This document shows, piece after piece, positions 15,976 through 28,983 of a DNA stretch of 64,000 nt. The position numbers and the translations under genes were made by a program. Positions within the stretch are counted from its first letter, which is position 1. Each line of letters opens with the position of its first letter. Under the pieces are notes generated by a model that searched no databases, was not told the DNA's origin, and saw only the letters and a program-made list of their open reading frames with translations. This DNA is from Populus alba (Eukaryota; Streptophyta; Magnoliopsida; Malpighiales; Salicaceae), in NCBI RefSeq assembly GCF_005239225.2, contig NC_133297.1, positions 2,178,392 to 2,242,391 on the forward strand. Direction: 5' to 3'.

Positions 15976-18193
15976 ATGGTGTTCATGGATGGTTATAGAG
16001 GAAGCGAGAGCCGAACGAGTTCCGAAACGTCCGAGTTAACTGGTTACGAGTCAGGCGAGTTGGCTCAACAGGTACTCTCTTCTGAGACCTTGAGTCTGAG
16101 CCTTCTTGGATATGTTGTTGCAGATTTTGTTTTTATTGATTTTAATCACGGTTGGATGCCGTTTTGATTTGCTTTTTGAAGGGTGTATGATTTTTTTATT
16201 TTTTCTTAGCTTGTAAACTGTAAAGCAAGATATTTTTTTTTTTCAAAAATCTAAAGCACTAAAGCATCATTGCTTTGTTATTTAATAGTTTTCCATTATA
16301 ATTTGTGATTTTCTGATATCTGCGTCTGGTGTCTTTGATTTTTATGATCATGGATATCCTAAAAATAAATAAATAAAATATTTTTTGGGATTGTTTTTTA
16401 ATGAAATTGTGCTAATTAAGAAAGGAGGTTTCATGATCTGTTGATTTTCATTAAATTTATCGTTGCTTGTTCTGTTGTTGAATCTAAGAAGGACTAATGT
16501 GTTGCCGACTTGTGAGGATTTTGCTTACCTCAAGATTTTTTTTTTTTTTTTAACAAGATGGGTATATATGAATAATTTTTCGAGAATTCTGATCGTAATG
16601 TTAACTATACATGTCAGGATTCACCGGTGATAGCATCTATGGCTTCAGAATGGACGGATGAGAAGCATAATCTTTATCTGAAATCCATGGAGGCGTCGTT
16701 TGTTAATCAGTTGCACAATTCGATGGATCTTCTTGGTTGGCGGTCCCGGAAGGAAGGGTCAGTTCCAAATTTGTCTAGGGAAGTCAATTGTCGCACCTGT
16801 ACTCCTTCTGGTGAGGTTGGAAACTAATTTCTTCTGTAAGCTTTGGTGTTCTTCCTTTTTTGCTCTTGTTTTTGTGTGCTTGCGATTGCGTATGTGTTTC
16901 TTCCGCTGTTTTGTTCTCTCATTTCAAATTTATTCCAGTTTAAGGTTCTTCGACGTGGGAACTGGCAGAAAATCAATTTTCGAAGGCCTGAATCACAAAT
17001 AAGCTCAGCAAAGGAGTCCCGTGGCTTTTTAACAAGTCCGTGGATTCAGCACTTTACATCTGCAAGAAAACCAGAAGATGTAGCATCTCCTCCTCTTCAA
17101 GAATGCGCTAACCAAAGTCGAGCAACCATTTCAAATGGGAAGAAGGCAATGCTCTGCTGTCCAGCAATTAGTTCAAAACATAATCATTTAAGCAACTCTT
17201 TTTCATGTCATCATGATTTGGTTGACAGCAACACAGGTGCTCTTAATTATATTTGCTGTTTTTCCTTCTTTTTTCCATATCTACAATTGTTGCCACAATT
17301 GTTGCCACATACACATTTTCTATGAATTCTGTTAGCTGATTCCTTAATCTTTTTTGTTGTATATTTAAATTTAAATTGGCAGTATCATCACTCTCCTTCT
17401 CCCATGTCACTCTGGGATGTACAGTGAAATCTGTAACGCAAGCCCAGAATAATGCGGTGCTCATCTGTAGAGTTGAAGGATACACATATGTAAAGATAAA
17501 GAGACTGGCAGAACAAAACTTTTCCCAGTATGTAGGCGTTTCTGAAAATACCACCGCAGATGTTATAAAGAATTTGAACAAGGAACTTTATATGGGTGAA
17601 AATATGAGAGTTTAGGGGCTAGAAAGTCTTGAGAAAGTAGTTTCAATTGCGCTTTGAATTGGTGAATTATAAGAAAAACAAGAACTGAAGTGTAGAAAAC
17701 ATTGTTTTAGTTCATTCATGTTCACTATGGAAAAATTGAAGGGCTTTGTTCAGTGGTGCAAGCGTGGTTGTTGGTCCTCGTGGCTATCCATGCTTAGGCG
17801 TCCTAATAAACGTTTCAACTTCAGGGAAAAAAAATAAAAATACAAGTAAATGCTTCAAACAACATTTTTTTTGCTATCAAACTGATTGGTATCTTCATCA
17901 TTCTTGTAGAGATGTCAGATCAGAACTTTGTTGATGAAGATATCAAAGGTGAAAAGGCAAGCAGTTCACTGAGTTCAAAAAAGATGAAAACTCTGAAAAC
18001 TGATGCTTCAGGTAGTGACCAGGTAATCTTTAAATTTGATTCACCCTTTCATTTGAACTCTAGCTCACAACATAATTGCAGGATTGTAGTCTCAGTTTAG
18101 CCCTACCGTTAACTGCTATTACAGGTTGTTCCCCACGGCAAGCCTCCTGTGGCAGAAGAGGTTACTGAGGAGTGTACTTCTGCAGAAAAATAG
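15976..18193 (+). CDS. COR27/COR28-like cold- and clock-regulated protein, 5 exons, 257 aa
   Basis: Exons: 15976-16071, 16618-16815, 16939-17236, 17910-18022, 18125-18193, joined in frame. The product lacks a catalytic domain. The recognisable blocks are a Ser/Glu-rich start (SELTGYESGELAQQ), the family signature SEWTDEKHNLYLKSMEASFV near residue 40, QLHNSMDLLGW, then FKVLRRGNWQKINF and SPWIQHF, and the conserved acidic block SDQNFVDED in exon 4. A Lys-rich stretch (KKMKTLK) may act as a nuclear signal. In Arabidopsis, COR27 and COR28 are nuclear repressors linking blue light, cold and the clock, and are substrates of COP1. Length is close to COR27. The start may be Met4 (15985), which gives MDGYRGSE. 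The paired evening elements upstream support the assignment. Confidence 0.8.
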
Positions 18194-20150
18194 ATGACTT
18201 GCACTACTGATTAGCAAGTCGCTGGCTTGTGTAACTAACTTTCTAACCCTTGAAGTGACTGGATAAGCATATTTTTTTCCCCTTTTGAATTGAGGGGGGA
18301 GGGAGATACAGTGGGCAATGCTAAACCCGGTCACAGCAAACAACCACTGGCACTCATTTGATGCTGATGCTACGAAGACGGGGGAGGTGGAGGAATACTT
18401 TCTTGCTGTGGCTACTAATCGTCTTTATCTGCTTACAAGTTTTTAAATGTTTTGTGGTAGTTGTATATGTTGCATGTCAGTTATTCGATATGTTTGACAC
18501 AAGTTAGCTAATTTTGCAAACAATTAAGGTTTGTATCTGAGCTATGATGATAGTTATTGAAGTCAGTGGGTTGAGTTTTTGCTTCTGGGTGCCTGAGAAC
18601 GCTGATTTTGTCCATTTTGCAGCGGGGAAAAAAATTAGGTCAGTTTGGTTAGTATTTTAATATTGCAAATAAAGATTTAAATGTTAAGAATATATTCGAT
18701 TAAAGAGATAAAATAAATTTATTTTTATAATAGTTTTTAAGTGATTTTTTGTCAAGCAGGAATTATGAGAGATATTTTCTCTATTTTTATTGTATCTGTT
18801 TTTTTTTTTTTTTCAAGATAGTTTGTTTCAAGATAATTCAGGAAGTGGTGGAATAGATCTTGATTGATGCAGCTGGTTCGAGAATACTACTAGCGTCTGT
18901 GTGTCTGTATATATAAAGCTTTAATGAACAATTATAGCCCAATTTTGCTTCCCTATTGGGCTTGGACTTCACGACCTTTATATATAATCCCAAGTCCCAG
19001 TGCTGTGAACAAGGGAGGGCATTTTATTTTTCCAAAGTCCCTACTGTGTTACTTTCGGAGTTTTAGTTTTTAAAAAAATATAGTTAGGTGTTGTTAGTTA
19101 GATTTAGATATGTGTTTGGTGAAAATTATAGTTGAGGTTTATATATTAAAAAAAATATGTATAAAATGTTTGGTTGTAGTTGTTTTTAAAAAGTTTTTTT
19201 TACTTGGAAATGTATTAAAATAATTTTTTTTATTTTTAAAAAAATTATTTTTAGCATTAACGCATCAGAATAATCTGAAAATATATAAAAAAATTAATTT
19301 GAAGTAAAAAAATGAAAAATTTGAAAAAAATGCTTTTAAAACGCAAAAACAAACAGTTTTATAAAACTCCATTAAAAAAACATATAAAAATTACTTCGCA
19401 AAAACTATGTTTCAAACTTAATTTTTTAGTGGATTCCATAATATAAAACACAGTTTGGTGTGTTATCAAATATCTAATTGTGTTTTTTACACCGCAAACA
19501 TAAAAACTAAAGCTAAACAAACACACTGTTAAAGTCCATATACAGCTACTGATCGGATCCATATTTTTTTTAACTTGAAAAAAATTATTTGTTCTATAAA
19601 GACTTATTTGGAGTTATTAAACCCGGTTTTTTAATAGGTAACCTTGAATATTTTGCTTGACTATTTATCTAGTCCATGTTTAAAAATAAACTATTTGGAA
19701 ATTTTGAATATTTATGAATGTGATTTAGTTATCTTCTAAAAACAACTTTATTGTAAAAAAAAACAATTGATAATGAAATTAATAAAAATAAAATATTCTA
19801 ACCTAATTTTCTGTCTTGTTTTGATTTAAAATTAAATTATATAAGAATTGTGATAAGTGATTGAGTTAAACAGCCTCGATAACTATTAAAAAATATATAA
19901 AATTGAAATTAAAAGAAATGGGAGGGGGGGGGGAATTGAAAAGAAAAGGAAGAAATGAGTAATTTCATCAAATTAGACTGTAGAAGGATCTCATTAAAAG
20001 AAGAAGAAAAGCTTAGGTGCTTCATTCTTCTTATAAAGAGTGAAGGACACGATGTTTTTCAAATGTTTTAGATGTATAAGGTAATATTTAATCCAGATTA
20101 ATACGAGAACAGAAACTTCAAATCTTATGATCAAAATGTAACTCTTAACA
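18194..20150. other. 3' flank of COR27-like gene and intergenic DNA
   Basis: Likely 3' UTR to about 18500, then AT-rich DNA with poly-T (18800-18813), a miniature repeat at 19165-19360 and a G-run (19922-19931). No coding region was recognised. Confidence 0.5.
19165..19360. mobile_element. Degenerate miniature repeat copy
   Basis: GTTTGGTTGTAGTTG at one end, the core TTATTTTTAGCATTAACGCA then TCAGAATAATCTGAAAATA, and an AAACGCAAAAACAAACAG end match the 28984 family. About 190 bp. Confidence 0.55.
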
Positions 20151-21480
20151 ACTAAATCGCTTCCTTAAGCACGATCGACCACCCTTTTTTTTTTTTTTTT
20201 TTGTGCTCACCCTTAGGCCCAAAGGTTTTAGGGGAAGTTGTTCTGGGCTTTGACCCAAGGAACGAACAGAGGGGATAAAAACAAGTAACTTGTATAAATG
20301 GAGACACGCTGTTAGACAATCTCTCTCACGCCTCAGTTGAGGATTTTTAATCTTGCAAATTCCGCCGGCGTGCATGATGTGAACAAGGGGGGTTGATTTT
20401 GATGACTGAGCAGAGTGAAGAAACAAACATCGAAATCAAACAAGAATATTGAGCAGTTCAATTCCTTTTGCTTGAAAGGTAGCGATCCCTTCCTTTGTGA
20501 AAAGGGCTTGGACTAGAAGTGAAAGAACGGCTGCGAGAGAGACTTTGAAGTAATGTAATGGATGACAGGCCATAAATATAAATATCATTTCACTGTGAAG
20601 AGATGTCAGGATCGGGAGTGAAATATCGAGGAAAAGGAGGTGCATGATGGCCAAATGTTTTGACGGGGTTCCGTACTCGGAGAACACGATCTCATCAGGT
20701 GTTGTCATCACCACTGTCATCAATCACGGGCCTGCAACCAAACAACCTTACTCTTGCCCCATCATCTATAATGGTGTCGAGCTTTAGCTAACATCTCGAA
20801 CCCATGGCTTGTTTCAATACTTAAAGCAGGAGCAAATCAAAGAGACTGAACGCCATAGCAATATTCGGAGGCCGGGCAATCAGATTAATACACCGAAAAG
20901 AATAATGATTTGGTGATGATGAGCCCACATTGACCATGCATGTACCAAGTAATTGATGGAGGTGTTAGTGGAACCGGTGAGAGCTGTCATGATCTTGACC
21001 ATCCCAGTATGATGATGATAAAATGTTGTTAGATTCCCATTTACCTTGTGATATCCACATTCCACACTGGCCAATAATTCATTCACTTTCGGGGATACCC
21101 CAGCTGGAAATTGTGATGTGGCATCCTGGAAGTTCATGGTAGGCCCTCTATATCGACCGTCTCATTGGTGAACGCCGATGATTAGATGCCGATATTAATC
21201 AAAGGTTCTCCTCGACCACAATTTTTTTTATTTTGTTATACCATGAGAATGATGAACAGCTATAGAGTATCTCCCTTTTTCTCCCACCGGTCAAATCGAG
21301 TTATTATCTGCCGTATGTTACAAAAATTAAAGAAGCCAATAGCTCGACTTTTTCCCATCTTTTTCACTCCTTTCTATCGTGTAGTTTATAAGGAGTTGGC
21401 CGAGATGTGTTTTCCCTTGGCAAAAACAAATCTTGAATACAATAATATTATCGTTTCAATGCGAGATTTCAACATGCCAT
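20150..21480. other. Mixed-composition region with two unrecognised minus-strand ORFs
   Basis: This stretch is less AT-rich than its surroundings. Minus-strand ORFs at 20880-21137 (85 codons) and 20436-20723 (95 codons) are in different frames, separated by about 155 bases. The second is hydrophobic (LLFLDISLPILTSL, VSLAAVLSLLVQALF) and could contain membrane segments. I do not recognise either. They could be pieces of a dead gene, or chance ORFs. Confidence 0.3.
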
Positions 21481-23560
21481 GATATTCTGAAAGAAAAAAT
21501 GGATTTGGATCATAAACTCAATCTATATTTAAGAGAGAATACAAGGAATTCAACCCTACAATAACTACTAAAAGTTAATAATTCTTCACCATTATAGACA
21601 ACATAAGAAAAAAAAAACAAATGAATAAACGATAAAGACAAGAAATGACTCTCATAAGAAAACACGCGACAATACAGGAACATGTTTGCATTGCTTCTTC
21701 CTCCTCCTTTCTTTTCTTTCTCCTACATATTCGTTAGGATTAGAGTTTCAATTAGAACACACTAGATAGTCCAAGAACGTTTAACCTACGCAGGATCGAT
21801 GCTTGTGTACATGTTCTGTTAAAGTGGTCTCAAGATACCTCAGATAAAACCAAAAAAGAAAGTGGGCTGGAGATAGTGTTGCCGACTTGCATAGGGCTAG
21901 ATACAAAGATACCCTATAGGAACTCGGAAAGGGTAATTCCTAGAATTAATTTTGTACGATCAGGTAAAAAAGAATACAGTGGATCTTCTTTCTTTCGATT
22001 CTTTACTTTATTCTGTGCAAGTCTTTTTAAACTTAGGAATCGACAAAGATGTTAATTAGGGTATGTAGCCATACATTGGTCGGACCACCGATTAACAGAG
22101 GTGAAAATATACCTGCCCAAGCGCCCGTGCAGGCCCTGACATAGGGTAGAAGATAGGAGCCAACGCTCCCTCTCACATGCAACAATATTCCTATATATAC
22201 AGATTGTTAATTAAAGATCAGGGCAAGGTGATGATTTCGCATGCTTTGTTCCTTTCTAACATGAAGTGTCCACTTAAACATCAAGAAAGGAAAGCTTGTG
22301 CCTCTTCAGCAGACAAATCGAATCCAGCTAGAAGCAAATAAGTGCAAATAAATCTAAATCAGGAAACATTCAAAGATAAATGGAAAGGAAGTGAGTGTGT
22401 TGACCTTTCAAAGATACCGTGTATCAATAGGGCGTCCAAATCATCTACAGTTTAGGTTTTAGCTAGGTTTTGGTAGTGTTTTCTCATTAATGTTTGTTTT
22501 TTTTTTAATCAAAAGAAGGGATAGAGATCCCTCTGATATCATCCAAGATGCGCATAAGATCTGATGCCAGATCAACACATTGACAAGTTCAATTTTAAAA
22601 ATAAAATAAAAACAAACTTTTTTTGTTTTTTAAGCAAAAACCAACGTAGTTTTTAATTCACTGGTGAGATAAAGCTGGAATTTTATAGCTCGCTATGATC
22701 TTGAGATCATTTTAATATTAAGATTTAGTTTAAAAATTGTTGTTTGGGATTTTATTTTTTTTTCTTTTTTTAATCACGTTTTAAAATTTTAATTTAGTTT
22801 ACTTTTAACAAGCTAGCTAGGTTGATTTAGCACTTATTTAAACTGCTTGTAAGTTATTTTCATAACAGTTTCAAGAATTATTGAATTTTAATATATATAT
22901 ATAAAAACTTATATTGATTGAACTTTAAAATTTAAGAAATCCTAATTTTATTTTATTTTTTTCATGATTTTCGAGAAGGAGACTCATCTAGTAACGAAGA
23001 TGCAGCCAGCTTCCATTACCCCTCTATCCAAACCTACACAAGTGCCCCACAATCAAGCACATAAAACAAAATATAACCAATATCGAAGGATAAACCACCT
23101 AACCACACCCTATAGAATCACAAATATGATGTCACCAGCTGCTACATAGCCAGTGGAAGCTTTAAGTGAACCATTTGGATTAACCCTCCCAACCCCTTTA
23201 CTTGGAAATATCAAATCCACCAGACGCTCTGCTCTATTCAAATGACGACCGAGACTTGATGAACTTCTTGCAAGCAAGAACAAAAGACAACAAGAAATAA
23301 TCGATGGAGGCAGCCGAGAGGATGTCTCGCTTAAAAATACTTTGACTTCGATTATATATCACTATTTTTTCTTTCTTTCTCTTTGCTACTTATCCATATA
23401 TAATTAAGATCCTTGGTTATCTCTATTTTTTTATACATTTCTTGATAGTATAAAAAATTCAATTTAAAATTTTAAACGATTTATATTATTCTTTAACATC
23501 ATTTTAAGTCATTTGAACTTGAAATTTGTATATATTTATATTAATTATAATTAAATTTTT
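21481..23560. other. Intergenic DNA, nothing identified
   Basis: Short mixed-composition stretches (21650-22440, 22960-23330) lie between AT-rich ones. No ORF over 70 codons with family resemblance, no LTR pair and no RNA gene were seen. Confidence 0.4.
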
Positions 23561-23564
23561 AGAT

Positions 23565-23700
23565 TGAGATAGTTTTTTTTGTACAGTATTAAAATTTTGA
23601 TAACCAAACAATCACGAGTTTGAATTTTATTATTTTTATTTTTTTCTTTTAATTAATAGCACAAGATATTATGTATTTATACAAGTTTTAAAAACCATCA
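23565..23700 (-). mobile_element. Decayed TRIM-like fragment
   Basis: GTACAGTATTAAAATTTTGA then TAACCAAACAATCACGAGTT aligns with the primer-binding and internal region of the intact TRIM at 53532-53823. A partial internal duplication (AATAGCACAAGATA at 23654 and 23746) follows. Confidence 0.4.
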
Positions 23701-24039
23701 AGTTAATTAAGTGAAATTACAAAAATCATCAAGTTTCAAAAACTATTAATAGCACAAGATAGTATGAATTTATATATGTTTTTTTAGTTTTTTTTAGTAT
23801 GGATTAATTAATTTATAAAATGGAATTATAAAAAATAAGTTAAATTTAGCTGAAGTTGTATTTACTTGAACTCATGTAAATAGAAACCATCAAGTGAAAT
23901 TACATAGAATGTAATGAAGAGGACAGCAAATTTAGTGTTGCCAAGTCGTCTTCAGAGTTAGGGACCGACCAAGAACAAATAATGAAGACTGTGCTAGCCC
24001 GTTAACAGTGGGATCACTACAAAACGCAAAACATTGTCC

Positions 24040-24040
<1 letters not shown>

Positions 24041-24100
<60 letters not shown>
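24041..24100. repeat. Compound microsatellite (AT)n(GT)24
   Basis: An AT run (24041-24052) passes into an uninterrupted GT run (24053-24100). The long His-Thr ORF on the minus strand is only a reading of this repeat. Confidence 0.95.
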
Positions 24101-24103
<3 letters not shown>

Positions 24104-24233
24104 ACTTCAACAGAATTTTTAAATTCAATCATGAATCTGAGAATTGAATAAAGACGACACTTCGCTATGATTTGACACATAAAATTATTTTTCTTTTAGA
24201 AAGTATGGGCACCTACATCTGCAGATGGAGTGA

Positions 24234-24337
24234 GTAGGTGCAGAGTTATTTGTCGACGATGACCATAACACAGCAGCACGAGGCAATGCCCCGTAAGATA
24301 GTTCGAGGAGGAGCGCGTAGGTGCAGAGTTATTTGTC
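24234..24337. repeat. 21-bp direct repeat, spacing 83 bp
   Basis: GTAGGTGCAGAGTTATTTGT is found at 24234-24253 and again at 24317-24336, each followed by C. The sequences between differ. Possibly the remnant of a small tandem duplication. Confidence 0.7.
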
Positions 24338-24339
24338 CA

Positions 24340-25505
24340 TGATCATTATCCATTTAAGTGTACGTGGTTCGGGTACTGAATATCGTGAAATGTAATATAC
24401 TAAATAATATAAACGAAATGATTGATCATAGTAAGTAATTTTTTCTTCCTTATATTTATTTTTCTTATAAATAAGCTCTCATTTGTAATTTTTTGGTCCT
24501 TGAAATTATTTTTAAAATGAGAAGTTCTTTTTATCATTGTATCTTTTGAAAAACAAAACTAGTCCATATATTTTTTTTTTAACATTTATATCCCTATAGA
24601 ATTACTTTTAACCATGTAAATTGTTCACCAACTTACATATTACTCAATATGAGGTACTTTCCAAACGCTAGGGTTTTAAAATGTAAATGTGTGTCTATAT
24701 ATATTAAAAAAAAAGCTCTATATAACTTTTAATAAGAAAAATAAGGCACTCATGTAATGTCATAGGCAAAGGCAAATGCCTTTTTACATATTAGTCGATT
24801 ATCGTGCAATATCAGGGCACGTAAGAAGACGACACCTGCCCACCGTCATATTTTTGAAGTACCCAATATCTAGGGAGAGATATGCCTGTCAGGGATAGAA
24901 CTAGAAAATGGAATCAATATCAAGCACGTGTGGTAACACTGTACGTAGGAAAAGTGACACCTGACATGCAAAAATTGACACGTAGAGAGTGGCCTGAGCT
25001 CGCCGTGCATACTACATTCCTCCCATGCATGATTGTTCACGTTGAAGGCAGAGTACGGTGGCCAGAAAAGAGCAAGCCAATCTCAGCATCGTTAACGATC
25101 CGATGGAAAGTTTTCTAGTCTAGTGTTGCGTGTGGAGAAGACATGAGTGCAGGAATTATGTGGGCATAGACCATCATATAGATGCATGTATCGAGCATGC
25201 GATTCGTCACAATATTATTTGATTTCATCGTGCTTGCAATTCGGATTTTCCGGACACCCCTAGCTAGACAGAATCCCAATAATGTCAAGTATTTTTTAAG
25301 CATTAATAAAAAGGTGGTGACCATGTTAAATATTATCATGGCACGAGTGCATCAAAAGTTACGGCTTTAATTAAATCTAATTTCTGTAAGATAATTAATG
25401 CATTTTACTCTAATTTATTCCAATTGATCATGATTACTCATTCAAAACGCATATAGAGCGTATATACAATTTATTCCAATAATGCCAAGTAGTTTTTCTC
25501 TTTCA
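24340..25505. other. Intergenic DNA, nothing identified
   Basis: AT-rich, apart from a mixed stretch at 24780-25180 that includes a 78-codon plus-strand ORF (24882-25118) without recognisable motifs. Confidence 0.4.
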
Positions 25506-25510
25506 ACAAA

Positions 25511-25677
25511 GGGTTGGCCCAGCGGTAAATCACCACCTCGTCAAAGAACTTAAGTTCGAATAATTGTGGCATTATAGTCCTTTGCTGGTGGCAACTTTAC
25601 GTGCTGTGACTCCATTCGTAGAGAATCCTTGAACTTAAGCGCTCTATCTATCTCTCTCTCTCTCTCTCTCTCTCTAT
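25511..25677 (+). mobile_element. tRNA-derived SINE-like element with (TC)n tail
   Basis: TTGGCCCAGCGGTAA (25514-25528) resembles a Pol III box A, and AAGTTCGAATAATTG (from ~25551) resembles box B, at tRNA-like spacing. The element ends in a TCTATCTC(TC)n tract. Target duplications were not found, so the family is not assigned. Confidence 0.5.
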
Positions 25678-25679
25678 GT

Positions 25680-28600
25680 GGGTGGGTGCTAGGACTGAGC
25701 ATTTCCAGTTTGGTCCAGTTTTAAATCAAAATAAAAAATTAAATTAAATTTTTTTTTAATTTTTTGAACTGAACCGAAAACCGGTTCAAACCCAATAATC
25801 CTCTACCAACACGAGTAATATTCCTCCCTCTGTAGAACAATCAACACGATCAAATCCAATACACATTGTAAACCAGGTTGTCTATCACAAATCCCATTTT
25901 ATCCCAGTTTCCTTCACCCACACGATGCGTCATTAATGTTAAGGAAACCCAACACCAATAGTCTAACAATAGCAAGACTATTGGTGTTCTTATCCCACCA
26001 AACACAGAGCAAAAAAAATAAAACAATAATTATCAGCATACAAGATCACTATCCCGAAGATAAGGATCGAATTTCTCTTAAGGTTTGGCCTTATAAAATC
26101 AGAGGAGAAAAAAGGACACAAAACCAAAGAGACAGAAAAGGAGGGAACCTAAAGACCAGAGAAAAGGAAAACCCAAAAACCAGAGAGGAAAAGAATAAGA
26201 AACAACAAGAAAAGGAGAGAGAGGATCGGGGTTCCATCCACTAGGATCCAACAAAAACAAACAAACACACATTTCTCACAAAAAGCCCTTGTTGATTAAT
26301 CTCTGCTTTCTCAAGAATCCGTGCTTTCCAGGAAGAAGCCACAGCAAGACAAAAAAGTAGAGGCAGGGGAGAAAAAATCAATGTGGAGAGTAAATTGAGA
26401 GATAATGAGATTGCTTACTTTAGAGTTAGAATCTATTTATAGTTTTTTTTTTTTTTTAAGTGTTGGCTGGTTGAATCGGTTCAGTTCAATCAATTTCAGA
26501 ATTTAGAAACCGAAATTAAAATGAACCGAAATTTTTTTTATGATTTTTTAATCGGTTAATTTGATTTATTTTTTTGTTATGTTTTTTTTAATTTTTTTAA
26601 TTTAATCAGTTTATTAATTTTTTTACTTACCCCTAATGGGTGCGTGCTATGGGTGCAATGTGTCTTGCTATTTTTTTGGTTATAAACTTTGAAGTTTATT
26701 AAGCCCGTGAATTAATTCAGAAGACAGAGAAACGCAGAACAAAAGAGAGAGAATCTGGTAAAAAAAAAACTTGCAGGCACGGACATAATCTCAGCATTGA
26801 ACCCTGGTTTCATGGTTGTGACAATGAAACCTGTCTCTTAGTGGAGTTGTTTCGGTACCATGTCCTGATGTTTATATTTTGACACGACCATTCCTATATG
26901 TCGTGCCTTAGCTCAATTGGTTCACACCTGTTGAGGCCAGTACTTGGTTGTTCGCTACCTCTAAAGTAGCCATGTGAGCACGCAAAACAAATTCATAGTT
27001 TTCCATATAAATGTCTTGGAACCCACCCATGAATATCCTATCGAAGAATGGGAAAATTGGCAAATATAAATGAAAATATTTATGGAAAAGATTCTGTTGA
27101 TAAACTGTAGTCAAATTTACTCATGGAATAGTTCTTTGTTGTTTTTCTCAGTATAAATTGGTGAGAATTTTTTGTCCATGTATGCTGATTGAATTACAGT
27201 TATAAAAAAAAAAAAAAAAAAGTACAATATAATGTGTCATGCTTATAGAAAGTATTGCTAATGAAATAATTATGTCGCTAATATTCATTGGTATATCCTT
27301 TTATAATATTTAAATTATGATTTGGGAAGTCACTCCCCCACCTCCATTTTCTCTACAAATAACAGCAAAACCCCCTCCTCATATTTAATGAAAAATCAAT
27401 TTATCATCATCATAAACCCAACCATTTCAATACTTGGTTTATCAGCATCCATGTTTTGGCTTAATTGTTTAAACTTAATTTTAAAATATTAATTTTTATA
27501 GTATTTTGATATAGTATATGTAGTTTGTTTATGTAAATACTTGTTTCATATTTTATTAATTTTATTGTTGAGTTTCAAATTAATTTTAGTAAATATAAAA
27601 GAATTTGATTTTTTGTGAAAAATTGATAATAAATTAAAAGTATTATTAAAGTAGATTTAATAAGTTTGAGTTAAACCAATGTTAACTAATTTATTTAGTT
27701 CACGTAATTAATTAATACATGTTACTATTAATATTATATATAGGTTTGATATATATAAGTAATGGATAATCATTCTTTAATATATTGCGTTTCACCTGAA
27801 GGAATACATATGATGGGCTATTGTAATGGAGCTGAGGGTTTTATTAATTACATATTATCTAATCCAAGAAATTATTTGATATTGTTATTAAACTTGAAAA
27901 TACAATTGTTTTGATTAATTTTCATAAAAAAAAAATTTATTCACATAGTTCTTAATTGTTTATTTTAGCCAACACAATATTTTTAACTGGAATCATCATC
28001 ATAATCATATATATATATATATATATATATGATTGTTAAAGGAAGTTAATAAAAAAATGTAAAAATAATATGTTCATATTTTGTGTGATTGAAAGCTGAA
28101 AAAATCATAAATCTGATAAAATCAAATCAAGTTTAGAATCTATTTAAAAACCAATTTCAATCGAATTTTCATGAATAATTTATTATTAATGTTATTTTTT
28201 TAGATTAGATACATAATAATTGGAAAAAAAATTATTGAAATCCAAATAAAGATTTATAATAATATTTTAAAATTATGTCAAAGGTTAAGAGTAAAAAACT
28301 ATAATAAATGTTTTTGTAATGTAAAGAAAAAACCAGAGAAAAAAAGAAAAAAGAAAATATTTAGCAATAAGAAGGCCCCACGTGTGACCTAGTCGACCAA
28401 AACCTTTTTTTATTATTATCAAAATATAGCAACTTTCTCTTCTCTCTCCAACTAAAAATCAAAAAATAAAGTTCAGAAAAAAATTAATTAACCATCCTTT
28501 TTTTGTTAATTTTTTAACTTTAATCATTTGTTTTTAAATCTTGTACTTGATCAGCAAATTTGCTTTAATTAGTAATTAATTTAGGCCCATAACAGTTTCA

Positions 28601-28980
28601 TTTAAAAAAAAAAATAGGTACAAAAAGAAAAACACATTATAGCAAACTACAATGTTTTGATTATAAGACTTAATATATATATATATATATATGACAATGT
28701 TTGAGAATTATCATAAAATAGAAGAAATGGTGATAGAGGGAATAAATGGACACTTTTTAATGTAAAAAGTTAAAAATTCATTTTAACATGGTTATAGAAA
28801 CAAATTTATTTTATGTTTTTATCCCACTACCTATAACAAAACACATTTATTTTTCCATAGTATTTTTGAATTTCTATCTCAAAAACATCAAACAAACACG
28901 ACACATTAAACAAACACCACCTAGGAGTTTTCACTGAGGACAAAAAAAGGGCTTATGAAAAACAAAACTTTCAAATATTT
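25680..28980. other. Gene-poor AT-rich DNA
   Basis: Contains a Lys/Glu-rich ORF (25936-26244) without family features, a box A-like TTAGCTCAATTGGTT (26910-26924), an (AT)n tract at 28007-28030 and another at 28675-28692, and poly-A runs. No gene was recognised. Confidence 0.4.
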
Positions 28981-28983
28981 ACA

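Noticed and set aside
23932..24180. Minus-strand ORF rich in His-Thr
   Set aside because: It is only a translation of the (GT)n microsatellite.
25936..26244. 102-codon plus-strand ORF rich in Lys, Arg and Glu
   Set aside because: Low-complexity A/G-rich DNA with no family motif, no splice context and no conserved start.
26908..26990. Possible tRNA gene starting CCTTAGCTCAATTGG
   Set aside because: Box A is good but no acceptor stem closes and box B is poor; at most a SINE head or tRNA relic.
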